Positions 43,862 to 52,283 of a DNA stretch of 64,000 nucleotides are shown piece by piece. The translations under genes and the position numbers were made by a program. The DNA comes from Puniceicoccaceae bacterium (GTDB lineage Bacteria; Verrucomicrobiota; Verrucomicrobiia; Opitutales; JAFGAQ01): NCBI GenBank assembly GCA_040224245.1, contig JBEGIR010000071.1, forward strand, positions 1 to 64,000, written 5' to 3'. A model generated the notes under the pieces. It searched no databases, was not told the origin of the DNA, and saw only the letters and a program-made list of their open reading frames with translations. Position 1 is the first letter of the stretch; each line of letters begins with the position of its first letter.

Positions 43862-45448
43862 TTATTGATCAGGAAACGCCCAGTTCTTGAGCGCCGAGCT
43901 GATCTTGTCGGGGTTTTGCTTGATTAGCTCATTCAGCAGTTCCGGGGAAATCGTCGGCGTCACATCCTTTGCTTTCGACAGTGCTCCGTCAATGCCACCG
44001 TTCATACCGTCATCTGACGGAAAAACCTCCATGCGATCCCCTGAAGACGCAGCCCCGCGAATCATGCGGAAAAAAATCAGCAACATCACGATCGACACTA
44101 CGATGGCAAGCACCCCTCGCATGCTGTCCATGAACACAGGCAGGCTGAACGAACGATCTCCCCCCATTCCCTCACCAAAGGCATTGGAAGCAAAAGGCAT
44201 TTCCTGAATTGTCACTTTGCGCTGCAGTTCGGCATCGTTCTCATAAGTGATTCCAAGTGCGTTTACCACCATCATGCGGATGGCATTCAATTCCGCTTCA
44301 TCCCGCGATTGCGGTTCCATCACTCCCTGTCCGTTACTCACAACTGGTGTGGCCACAAAAACCGAAGCCGTCAGGTCGCTGATCTGACCGGGGTTTTTCA
44401 CCGTTTCAATCGTGGTACGGTTGATCTCGAAGGTGCGATCCGTCGTCTTCCGTGTTTCATTGGTATTGCTCAATACATTATCCCGCTCGGGGTTCTGCGT
44501 TCCTCCGGCGACATTGGATTCCTCCCCTGCCACTCTTGGTCGCGAACTTTCGGTACTGACGACCTGATTCTCCTGGCTGTTTTCCCGCCGAGCCACCTGG
44601 CTGTCAGGATCAAACTGCTCCTCGATGAGAGTCTGCATGTCCATGTTCAATCCCACAGAAACCCGGACCACCACATTCTCCGCACCCAGCACCCGCGCCA
44701 ACATGCTTTCGACTTTTCCGGTGTAGTAGTCTTCCAACCCCTTGCGATACTTGATCTGGCTGGAAGTCATGCCCATGTTTCCGTCGTCCTTCAGCGCCGC
44801 CGAGAGCACATTCCCCCGGTTGTCCACGACCGCAACATCATTGACGTTCATTCCCTCCACAGCATTGCTGACGAGTGAACGAATTGAATCCACTGCCTCC
44901 AGTGGAAGAGTTTTACCACCGGTATCCACAAAAACAGACGCTGTCGGCTTTTTCTCCGACCCTGTCAACAGAAGTTCATTTTCTGGTATCACAATCATCA
45001 CACGCGAGGATCGCACCCCGTTGAGTTGATTTATCGTCCGGGAAAGCTCGCCCTGAACTGCACGCACAAAATTTGTGTGCTGAACGAAGCTGCTGATTCC
45101 AAAACTGCCGGAATCAAAGATCTCATAACCAACGCCTCCGCCAGTCGGAATCCCCTCCGAGGCCAAACGCATGCGCAGGGAGTGTACTTCACTGGCCGAC
45201 ACATAAATGGAGGAGCCACCGTTGCGGATTTCGTATTTCGCGCCCGCTGCTTCAATGGATTGCGTCACTTCCGCCATTTCCTTGGGGTCCATTCCTCCAT
45301 ACAGCAACTGTAGCCTCGGTCGGCTTGCCCATACCATCAGTGCAATGCATACCCCCACTATGGCAAACACCGCCAGTGCAAGTGACACTTTCTGGTTTGT
45401 ACCCAGTTCCCGCCAAAGTCTTCTCAATTGCTCCAAAATATCTCCCAT
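43862..45448 (-). CDS. fliF: Flagellar MS-ring protein FliF
   Basis: Forms the membrane ring on which the motor is built. The 528-residue protein has two membrane helices (about 23-40 and 430-450). Between them are the YscJ/FliF RBM domains, with LLYGGMDPKEMAEV, GVGYEIFDSGSFGISSFVQHTNFVRA and VMIVIPENELLLTG, and an acidic Asn/Gln-rich RBM3/beta-collar (about 270-350). The C-terminal cytoplasmic tail, ISPELLNELIKQNPDKISSALKNW, is the FliG-binding segment. It leads fliG by 28 nt. Confidence 0.96.
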   Translation of the reverse strand: MGDILEQLRRLWRELGTNQKVSLALAVFAIVGVCIALMVWASRPRLQLLYGGMDPKEMAEVTQSIEAAGAKYEIRNGGSSIYVSASEVHSLRMRLASEGIPTGGGVGYEIFDSGSFGISSFVQHTNFVRAVQGELSRTINQLNGVRSSRVMIVIPENELLLTGSEKKPTASVFVDTGGKTLPLEAVDSIRSLVSNAVEGMNVNDVAVVDNRGNVLSAALKDDGNMGMTSSQIKYRKGLEDYYTGKVESMLARVLGAENVVVRVSVGLNMDMQTLIEEQFDPDSQVARRENSQENQVVSTESSRPRVAGEESNVAGGTQNPERDNVLSNTNETRKTTDRTFEINRTTIETVKNPGQISDLTASVFVATPVVSNGQGVMEPQSRDEAELNAIRMMVVNALGITYENDAELQRKVTIQEMPFASNAFGEGMGGDRSFSLPVFMDSMRGVLAIVVSIVMLLIFFRMIRGAASSGDRMEVFPSDDGMNGGIDGALSKAKDVTPTISPELLNELIKQNPDKISSALKNWAFPDQ

Positions 45449-45498
45449 GCTTCCAGCCTTTCTACACCTTCATAATCTCAATCCCTGAACGATTCCGC

Positions 45499-45891
45499 CT
45501 ACACCTGCATGCGCATGATCTGCTGGTAAGACTCCATCAGCTTATTGCGAACTTCCACCATCAGAGTGAAGGCCACACTGGCCTCCTGCATGGCCACCAT
45601 GCTCTGGTGCAGGTTGTCCACCTCTCCGGTCATCACCCGCCGAAGCTCTTGCGCTGAACTCTTTCCCTTACCATCCACTTCCTGAACGAGATCTCCAATC
45701 AACTTCCCAAAAGTCACTCGGCCCGAGGGTTCTGTCGCACTGCCGGGCTGGATCATCGTCGCCTGATCCACTCCAGAGCTGCCTTCGAGGCGTTGGAGTT
45801 GCTGCGTCTGGCGCGCTCGCAGCTGCTCCATTTGCTGGGAGATTTGATTGCTGCTGATCAATGTTGAGCTGGATTCGATACCTGAGATCAT
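45499..45891 (-). CDS. fliE: Flagellar hook-basal body protein FliE
   Basis: Rod component that joins the MS ring to the rod. The 130-residue protein has a disordered N-terminus and the FliE fold in the last 85 residues, with FGKLIGDLVQEVDGKGKSSAQEL, NLHQSMVAMQEASVAFTLMVEVRNKLMESYQQIMRMQ. The final segment is the family's signature. It lies between flgC (42 nt) and fliF (50 nt). Confidence 0.94.
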   Translation of the reverse strand: MISGIESSSTLISSNQISQQMEQLRARQTQQLQRLEGSSGVDQATMIQPGSATEPSGRVTFGKLIGDLVQEVDGKGKSSAQELRRVMTGEVDNLHQSMVAMQEASVAFTLMVEVRNKLMESYQQIMRMQV

Positions 45892-45933
45892 GGCAAGAAT
45901 GGGTTATGGGATAGATTCAACGTCGAGCCACCA

Positions 45934-46365
45934 TCATGCGTTGATGGACATGGCTTGCTTTGCGAGTTGGCGCGAGGTTTTCATGACGGCGAGATTCGCC
46001 TCATAGCTGCGCGATGATGCAATCATGTCCACCATCTCCATTGCAGTCTCCACGTTGGGAAGCGCGACGAATCCCGATTCATCCGCATGGGGATGGTCCG
46101 GATTGTAGATGCGTTTAAATTCCGACAAATCGTCAAATACCCCCGACACCCGGACTCCCTGCAGATGGGATGCAGGATCGGAAGGTTCCAGTCCTGTACT
46201 GCGGTTGAGCACCGACTCAAAAGCAACGAGCTGTCGTCGATAAGGTTCCCCTGAGGCAGTTTGTGTTGTGTTTGCATTGGCAATATTCTGCGCGATGATC
46301 TGCATGCGCAGCTTTTCTGCATTCAGTGCGCTCGCCGTGAGCTGGGAACCGGGCATGATGTCCAT
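45934..46365 (-). CDS. flgC: Flagellar basal-body rod protein FlgC
   Basis: Proximal rod subunit. The 143-residue protein has the N-terminal rod motif LRMQIIAQNIANANTTQT (19-36), a short middle with a FKRIYNPDHPHADESGFVALPNV segment, and a C-terminal MVDMIASSRSYEANLAVMKTSRQLA helix. Length and motifs match the family. It follows flgB by 28 nt. Confidence 0.95.
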   Translation of the reverse strand: MDIMPGSQLTASALNAEKLRMQIIAQNIANANTTQTASGEPYRRQLVAFESVLNRSTGLEPSDPASHLQGVRVSGVFDDLSEFKRIYNPDHPHADESGFVALPNVETAMEMVDMIASSRSYEANLAVMKTSRQLAKQAMSINA

Positions 46366-46393
46366 ATCGTTATCCTCTCAATTGTTAAAGGGT

Positions 46394-46783
46394 TCAGGTG
46401 TTGCTCACGTTTCCGGTAATCGCACTCTTGATGCGTCCGAACGATTTGCTCATGTAGCGGGTCAAAAATTCGTATTCGAGTGAATTCCGGTTCATCGCCA
46501 GCATCTCGTTTTCGATCTGCACATTGTTTCCGTCCGGCCTTACTGCTGCAGTCTCCGTATCCACTTCCAGACGATGTTTGAAGTCTTGGAGACCCTGTAT
46601 ATCCCCACTTCGCAACATCGTCTGCAGCTCTGCTTCAAAGCTCTTGTCGAGATCGATGCGTTTGTAACCCGGGGTCTCGACATTCGCAAGATTGGACGCA
46701 ATGGCCTGATGCTTGAGCAGGCTCTTATCCATCAGAGTCTGAGCCATCTGATAAACTTCCCTGTTGTACAACGCTTCGATCAT
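46394..46783 (-). CDS. flgB: Flagellar basal-body rod protein FlgB
   Basis: Rod subunit. The ATG at 46783 (MIEALYNREVYQ) matches family N-termini and gives 129 residues; the frame extends upstream through a Cys-rich, non-homologous stretch. The rod motif KHQAIASNLANVETPGYKR (24-42) and the C-terminal EFLTRYMSKSFGRIKSAI are present. It is the first gene of the leftward flagellar operon. The only upstream promoter I find would start transcription about one nucleotide before this ATG. Confidence 0.92.
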   Translation of the reverse strand: MIEALYNREVYQMAQTLMDKSLLKHQAIASNLANVETPGYKRIDLDKSFEAELQTMLRSGDIQGLQDFKHRLEVDTETAAVRPDGNNVQIENEMLAMNRNSLEYEFLTRYMSKSFGRIKSAITGNVSNT

Positions 46784-46793
46784 GCCGCAACAC

Positions 46794-46811
46794 AAGCAAC
46801 CTCTGTGCCAC
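46794..46811 (-). promoter_or_regulatory. Near-perfect sigma-54 promoter upstream of flgB
   Basis: On the minus strand GTGGCACAGAGGTTGCTT fits the sigma-54 consensus TGGCAC-N5-TTGC exactly, with GG and GC 10 nt apart (GG at 46809-46808, GC at 46797-46796). The predicted start point is about 46784, next to the flgB ATG at 46783, implying a leaderless or almost leaderless mRNA if this is the only promoter. Confidence 0.7.
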
Positions 46812-46994
46812 ACAAGACAACACATGCGTTACCAACTCACTTCCAAAGAGTTGCAAATCCAAACATCACAAATTATTTTCGCTCAAGCACCCTACTAGGA
46901 ATTTTTTTCACCCCTTCATCTCTTTTCGTTCGATATGATTTGAATGCAGCCGCAATTTCAGGTCTATTAACTCTCTCACCCAATCCTTCCCGGC

Positions 46995-48953
46995 ATGACA
47001 CAACCCCACCGACATATCACCAACAGTTGCCCGGTTGTGATCGACCGCGCAGGCAACATCGTCGAATTCCAGGATACCCTGGTGGATGTGCTCAACCTGC
47101 CCAGACAACAGATCACCGGGCAGTCGATGGATGCAATACTCAACCGTCTGCATCCGGGTTGGGGCCAGCGCTGGACCGATCACATTGCTCAGGGAAACTT
47201 TCGATTCGTTCTCGATTCGCTCTCATCCACTCACCCGGTAACTGCTCCGTTTCATCTGGAATTTCAGATTCTCGTTCACCAGGAGCACCTCTTTGCGACT
47301 ATTTCCCGCATCGAAACCACTGATGATGGGTTTGAGGGGTCGATCAAGGATCTTCTCGAAGATCCCGCCCGCATCTCCCAGCTTTTCCTGCGCCTGCAGC
47401 GCTCCGAATCCAGACTGGAGAGTTACATGCACCATTTCCCGGGCGTCTTTTTTTATCAGCGCACGGATTTTTCCTTTCAGTACATCTCCCCCAATTTTGA
47501 ACGGCTGCTCGATTTCGAACCGGATCGTCTGCTGCGAAGTGGCTCCCAGTTCCTGGGCATGATTTTTGATCAGGACCGGGATTTTTTCGTCAGTGAACTG
47601 CGAAAGCACTCCACACTGGGACGCTCGTTCACCCTGCAGTATCGCATGCGCAAACCCGCAGACCAGTCGGTGATCTACCTCACTGACGTACGTTCTCCCG
47701 TCTATTCTGCATCGGGCATGCTCCTGGGATATGAGGGAGTCTGGCTCGACACCACCCGTCAGATCATCGCTGAGCGCAAACTGACCAGCACCGCGTGGAA
47801 GGAAAACCTCGCCATGCTCACTGCGGGCCTGGTGCACGATTTCAGTAACATCATGGCTGGTATCTACGCGCTCAGTGAACTTTACCACGCTTCCATGAGC
47901 GAAGGTGATTCCATGTATGAAGGACTCGGGCAAATCAAGAAAAGCTCCATGGAAGCCCGCAAACTGGTACGCCGTATCATCGACATCAACCGCGAAGAGG
48001 CAGGTCAGAAAAATTACCACGATCCCAAAAAACTCATCTACGAGCAGTTGGATCTGTTGAAAATCATTTTTCCGCGCGGCACCCAGATCGACCTCGACCT
48101 CTGCGGTGATGAAATTCCAGTGTACATCGATGATGTCGAGTTCCGGCAAATCCTGCTCAACCTGGCCATGAACTCCAAGGACGCGCTAACCAATGGCAAG
48201 GGCCAGATCCTCATCCAGACCCGTCGCGTCCACTCGGGAGAATCACTCTTTGACAACGCTCAGCGCGGAAGCCGCAGCGCACCGAAAACCGGGATTTTGA
48301 TTTCGTTCAGGGACAATGGGAGCGGCATCCCCAAGCTCTACCGCGACCGCATCTTCAATTCTTTCTTCACCACCAAAGAGATTCACAAGGGTTCTGGCTT
48401 CGGTCTCTACAACATTCGACGCATCCTTCAGTCTGCCGATGGCATGATCGATTTTGAAACCGAAGAAGGAAATGGCACTGTCTTCCATCTCTACCTGCCC
48501 GAAGCAGACTTCACGGAGCAAAGCACTTCGGCTGAGCACGATCTCCACCTTACTTTTCTCCCCGTTGAGCAGCGTCCACTCATTGTGATCTATTGTCACG
48601 AGGATGCCTCGCAATTTGATTTGGTCACCATGCTTCGCTCCAAAAACTGGGAGGTGATTGTCTTCAGCGAACCCGCAAAAATGAAGACTTACCTCAAGGA
48701 AACCCGCCGCTTTCCAAATCTCTGTTTGTTCATTGATTCGGAGATGGATTCCAGGGTACCCGACCTTTGTAACACATTCAAATCCATCCATCCGGATACC
48801 CTTTTTGCGCTCTATGCAAGGGGAAGGAATCCCGATGAGATCCCACACACCCACTCAAAGGAAATGGCCTTGATCTGCGACAGCAATATGGATCCCAGGA
48901 AAATTGTGGAAAGCCTTGAGAAACTGATCCGTTCGCCGTTAACCATAAGATAA
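46995..48953 (+). CDS. Hybrid PAS histidine kinase with degenerate receiver
   Basis: A 652-residue soluble kinase. A PAS-like N-terminal domain (about 10-110) and a second PAS (about 140-260, with YISPNFERLLDF and GYEGVWLDTTRQ) precede the H-box LTAGLVHDFSNIMAG (H281) and the HATPase region, with the N-box LNLAMNSKDAL, DNGSGIP, FFTTKEIHKGSGFGLYNI. A C-terminal receiver-like domain (about 525-645) has D581 in place of the phosphorylatable Asp but lacks the paired acidic residues in the first strand and the conserved Lys, so it is probably not a working phosphate relay. Divergent from flgB across 211 bp, and 29 nt upstream of its likely partner. Confidence 0.88.
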   Translation: MTQPHRHITNSCPVVIDRAGNIVEFQDTLVDVLNLPRQQITGQSMDAILNRLHPGWGQRWTDHIAQGNFRFVLDSLSSTHPVTAPFHLEFQILVHQEHLFATISRIETTDDGFEGSIKDLLEDPARISQLFLRLQRSESRLESYMHHFPGVFFYQRTDFSFQYISPNFERLLDFEPDRLLRSGSQFLGMIFDQDRDFFVSELRKHSTLGRSFTLQYRMRKPADQSVIYLTDVRSPVYSASGMLLGYEGVWLDTTRQIIAERKLTSTAWKENLAMLTAGLVHDFSNIMAGIYALSELYHASMSEGDSMYEGLGQIKKSSMEARKLVRRIIDINREEAGQKNYHDPKKLIYEQLDLLKIIFPRGTQIDLDLCGDEIPVYIDDVEFRQILLNLAMNSKDALTNGKGQILIQTRRVHSGESLFDNAQRGSRSAPKTGILISFRDNGSGIPKLYRDRIFNSFFTTKEIHKGSGFGLYNIRRILQSADGMIDFETEEGNGTVFHLYLPEADFTEQSTSAEHDLHLTFLPVEQRPLIVIYCHEDASQFDLVTMLRSKNWEVIVFSEPAKMKTYLKETRRFPNLCLFIDSEMDSRVPDLCNTFKSIHPDTLFALYARGRNPDEIPHTHSKEMALICDSNMDPRKIVESLEKLIRSPLTIR

Positions 48954-48982
48954 AACACACTTGATCCCGGCTACTCATTCCC

Positions 48983-50242
48983 ATGCCCACCGACGATTTT
49001 CCCATCCTGATCATTGACGACGAAGAAATTGTGCTGCTCGCCATCTCCGAATCCCTGAAACCCGAGGGATATCACATCGTCACAACGACCAAACCGGAAG
49101 AGGGAATCGAGCTGCTCAAGCAACAATCGTTTTCCGTCATCATCTCGGATCACCACATGCCCGGCATGACCGGCTTGGAGTTTTTTGCTGAGGCAAACAA
49201 GATCCAACCCATGGCCAGCCGCATCCTGATCACCGGGGTGCTCACGCTCAAGGTTGTCGTCGATGCCATTAACAAGGGTGAAATCTTCCGCTTTATCGCC
49301 AAACCCTGGATCCGGGAGGAACTGCTCGCCACCGTCAAAAATGCGATCCATCGCTATGAACTGATGTCGCAGAACTACCGCTTGCAACAGCAGACCCAAA
49401 ACAGCAACGCAGACCTCGCCAAGCGCAATGAAGAACTCGAATCGAGGGTAAAGGAACTGGAAACCCGGCTGAAGCGCGAAAACAGCTCTCAAGCCCATGG
49501 CGATGCAAACCTGCGCAATGCCCTCGAATTGACACTGCGCATCGTGCATCACATCGACGCCGATATCGGGCGTGAGTGTCAGCAGGTCGTCAACGCCGTG
49601 GATGCCATGCTCAGTTCCGGACGTCTCCCGTCCCCCATCATCCCGACACTTCGCGTCGCCGCCTACCTCAGTCCGCTCGGAAAACTCAACATCGACCGCA
49701 CTCGCCTGCGCGAGTTTCAGGAGAACGCCGATGAATTGCATTCCGACGAACTCGAGTATTTTCACAATATCCCCGTCTACTCCCAGCTACACGCTGCACA
49801 GTTCGAAAATTTCCCCGATCTGTCGCGCACCGTTCGCGCCAGCCACGAGCGCATCGATGGTCGCGGCTATCCCGATGGACTAGAGCGGGACCAGATTCCT
49901 CTCGCTGCCCGCTATCTGGCGGTTGCTGTCTATTATGCGGAGAGTCAGCTCTCCACCGAGCATACACTCGAAAACATCCGTCGCATGAGCGGCAGCGCAT
50001 TCGACCCCTCCGTCGTCAATCTGTTTCTTGACGCCAATGCCCACCTCAAGCTCGACAAAAAGGTCCACTCGCTCAAGGTTTCACAGCTCAAGCCGGGCAT
50101 GGTAATCGGCGAAGACCTTCGCTACCCCTCCGGTGCCGTTCTCCTGCCCAAGGGTTCCACTTTGAGTGATGCCACGATTCGCTTGCTTCAGCAATCCAGA
50201 CGCATCAACCTGCCAACGGATTCGGTGCTCGTCTACCGCTGA
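48983..50242 (+). CDS. Response regulator with degenerate HD-GYP-like output
   Basis: An intact N-terminal receiver (1-120) carries the acidic pair D12/D13, the phosphate-acceptor D56 in ISDHHMPGMTG, and K107 (AKPW). A coiled-coil linker (130-170) joins it to a C-terminal domain (about 175-345) with the HD-GYP signature SHERIDGRGYPDGL (287 onward) and DQIPLAARYLAVA, but the HD pair is replaced (YLSPLGK, S230/P231) and other metal ligands are missing. It therefore probably senses or binds rather than hydrolyses c-di-GMP. A short C-terminal domain follows (355-419; LKPGMVIGEDL, a PilZ-flanking-like strand). It pairs with the kinase upstream. Confidence 0.87.
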   Translation: MPTDDFPILIIDDEEIVLLAISESLKPEGYHIVTTTKPEEGIELLKQQSFSVIISDHHMPGMTGLEFFAEANKIQPMASRILITGVLTLKVVVDAINKGEIFRFIAKPWIREELLATVKNAIHRYELMSQNYRLQQQTQNSNADLAKRNEELESRVKELETRLKRENSSQAHGDANLRNALELTLRIVHHIDADIGRECQQVVNAVDAMLSSGRLPSPIIPTLRVAAYLSPLGKLNIDRTRLREFQENADELHSDELEYFHNIPVYSQLHAAQFENFPDLSRTVRASHERIDGRGYPDGLERDQIPLAARYLAVAVYYAESQLSTEHTLENIRRMSGSAFDPSVVNLFLDANAHLKLDKKVHSLKVSQLKPGMVIGEDLRYPSGAVLLPKGSTLSDATIRLLQQSRRINLPTDSVLVYR

Positions 50243-50767
50243 ACCCTTTCCGACACTGTCAGTCGCAGCAACAGCTGGAACCGCAAAAAAAGGCGTGTGC
50301 CATGTTCGCTGCATGACACACGCCCTACTATTGATTCTTGCTATAGTCGTCGCAAAAGATTCTGACAACCGAAGACAAAACAAAGTCATGCAAAGATCGG
50401 AACATTTGAAACTTCATTCGCTCACAGCTCATCTTTTTACATTTCTTGCAGAACTTTCTGACACTTTTTACAATTCAACTCGCAATCCCTTCACTGGCAT
50501 TGCAAATTGCATTCCCGATACCCCAGTTTTCTCACGCAGCCAATAACCTGTGAGGCGACAAAAACATTCCAACAAGCACAACTCTGCTCCATTCGACAAA
50601 AGTCTCGCTCTTTGTTTTCCCTCCGGTAGCATGGCCCCTTACGCATCGAGATCACACTCGTTGATCGCACCGCTTGACTGCATGAAACCGAATTTTCTCA
50701 CGACCATCCCATCGACAGTACCTTGCATTTTGCAGCAGATGCCGTTTTCTAACCGATTAGCGTGAGC
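50243..50767. other. 525-bp intergenic region without a gene
   Basis: After the response regulator there is no convincing coding frame; two short frames here have biased composition and no family match. It holds the hairpin at 50292-50324, an A+T-rich stretch, and presumably the promoter of the HAD-ribF operon. I see no conserved RNA structure. Confidence 0.6.
50292..50324 (+). terminator. Terminator-like hairpin after the response regulator
   Basis: GGCGTGTGCCATG (50292-50304) and CATGACACACGCC (50312-50324) pair with one mismatch around TTCGCTG. An A7 run precedes it (a T-run on the minus strand), and the plus-strand side is moderately T-rich. It most likely ends the kinase-regulator operon. 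Confidence 0.5.
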
Positions 50768-51256
50768 ATGGATAAGGACAAAGCATGGATCGGCGTGGAC
50801 CTCGACGGTACACTAGCCTATCACAACAAGTTTCGTGGCCCCGATTACATCGGTAAACCCATCCCCATCATGCTGTACCGGGTACGCAAGTGGATCGAAA
50901 AGGGTTATCGCGTTAAAATCGTAACTGCCCGTGCCTCCGACCCCGAAGCCATTCCTGCCGTTGAAGCCTGGCTGAAAAAACATGGTCTCGGCGACTTGGA
51001 GGTCACCAATCAGAAGGACTACGACATGGTCGAACTCTGGGATGACCGCGCCGTACGTGTCATGGCCAATACAGGCAATCCAGTCATCTACCCTTCTGTG
51101 CTCGGGTTGCCACGTGCACCCCTGGTTGAATTTGACGAGGTTTATCTCAAAAACCACAAATCCAAACGCACGCCCGCCTATGTGCGCGGAGAAAAACTCA
51201 CTCCAAAACAGCGACCCAACTGGTTTCAGCGCCTGTTTCGCAAACGATCAAAATAG
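50768..51256 (+). CDS. HAD-superfamily protein of unknown substrate
   Basis: A 162-residue HAD-type hydrolase. Motif I is WIGVDLDGTLAYH (DxDGT, about 10-14), motif II is KIVTARAS (Thr), and the acidic motif IV is probably ELWDDRAVRV. This matches small, capless HADs such as polynucleotide or sugar phosphatases, but no substrate is evident. The C-terminal 40 residues are basic (RFRKRSK end). A GTG lies two codons before the ATG at 50768. It leads ribF by 46 nt. Confidence 0.8.
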   Translation: MDKDKAWIGVDLDGTLAYHNKFRGPDYIGKPIPIMLYRVRKWIEKGYRVKIVTARASDPEAIPAVEAWLKKHGLGDLEVTNQKDYDMVELWDDRAVRVMANTGNPVIYPSVLGLPRAPLVEFDEVYLKNHKSKRTPAYVRGEKLTPKQRPNWFQRLFRKRSK

Positions 51257-51302
51257 CCTCCTGACTTATCACCTCTTGCCTCTTGGTGAGTGATCGCGTT
51301 GC

Positions 51303-52283
51303 ATGCAGTATGCCGCTAGCATCCCCAATTTCATGATCGTCGTAAATGCTATTGAATCCATGCCGCAGATGGATCGCCCCATCCATCTCGCCATTGGCAT
51401 GTTTGACGGAGTCCACATCGGTCATCAATCTGTGATCGAAGCCTGCATCAACACGGCTCGAAACTCGGGAGGCATCGCTGCAGTGCTCACTTTCTGGCCT
51501 CACCCGAGCAAAGTACTGCGCCCCGAAGCTGCCGTCCCCCAAATCATGCCGCTCGAGTCCAAACTCTGGACGCTCGAGCGCAAACACATCGACTGCACCG
51601 TCGTACAGTCTTTCGAGGATTCTTTTGCAGAATTGAAAGCACCGGATTTTCTTTCGTACCTCAAACAACACATGCCAGCGCTCAGTACCTTGTTTGTGGG
51701 TGAAAATTTCCGCTTTGGAAAAGGACGGGCCGGAGATGTCAACCTGCTTCGCAAGTGTGCCAAGGTTGAGGGTGTGCATGTCGTCAGCATGGAACAATGC
51801 CGCTACGATGGCGAGCCCATCAGTTCCACCCGCATTCGCAATTTGCTGCAGGAAGAACGCTTCAACGAGATTCGTTTCCTGCTCGGGCACCCCTACACGG
51901 TACGCGGCAAAACCACCCCCGGCCGCAAGGTCGGGCGTTCGATCGGATTTCCCACACTCAACATCGACTGGGCACCGGAGTTGAAACCACCCTATGGCGT
52001 CTATGCCGTTCGACTCTACCGCTGCTCACCGGGCAGCGAGTGTCCCGTTGCACCTTCGTTGCCCGGGGTAGCAAACTATGGGATCCGTCCCACCTATGAC
52101 GTCGGCACTGATCCGGTTCTCGAAGTTCACCTGCTCAATCCGGCGCAGATCGACTACGGCACACAGGTTGCAGTGGAGTGGATGGAATACCTGCGACCGG
52201 AGAAGAAATTTGAGGATGCCGAGGCGCTCGTCGCCCAGATTCACGAAGACGTGCAGCGTGCACGCAACGCCCTTCGCCTGTGA
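51303..52283 (+). CDS. ribF: Bifunctional riboflavin kinase/FAD synthetase RibF
   Basis: Makes FMN and then FAD. The N-terminal nucleotidyltransferase domain (to about 180) has AIGMFDGVHIGHQ (30-42), GENFRFGKGRAGD and SSTRIRNLLQE. The C-terminal riboflavin kinase domain (about 190-310) has GRKVGRSIGFPTLNI, PPYGVYAV and EVHLLN. The length of 326 is normal. An in-frame ATG at 51333 is an alternative start. It overlaps the next gene by GTGA. Confidence 0.95.
   Translation: MQYAASIPNFMIVVNAIESMPQMDRPIHLAIGMFDGVHIGHQSVIEACINTARNSGGIAAVLTFWPHPSKVLRPEAAVPQIMPLESKLWTLERKHIDCTVVQSFEDSFAELKAPDFLSYLKQHMPALSTLFVGENFRFGKGRAGDVNLLRKCAKVEGVHVVSMEQCRYDGEPISSTRIRNLLQEERFNEIRFLLGHPYTVRGKTTPGRKVGRSIGFPTLNIDWAPELKPPYGVYAVRLYRCSPGSECPVAPSLPGVANYGIRPTYDVGTDPVLEVHLLNPAQIDYGTQVAVEWMEYLRPEKKFEDAEALVAQIHEDVQRARNALRL

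Noticed and set aside
50550-50765. 71-aa frame in the long gap
   Set aside because: Unusual composition, GTG start without a ribosome-binding site, and no family resemblance.
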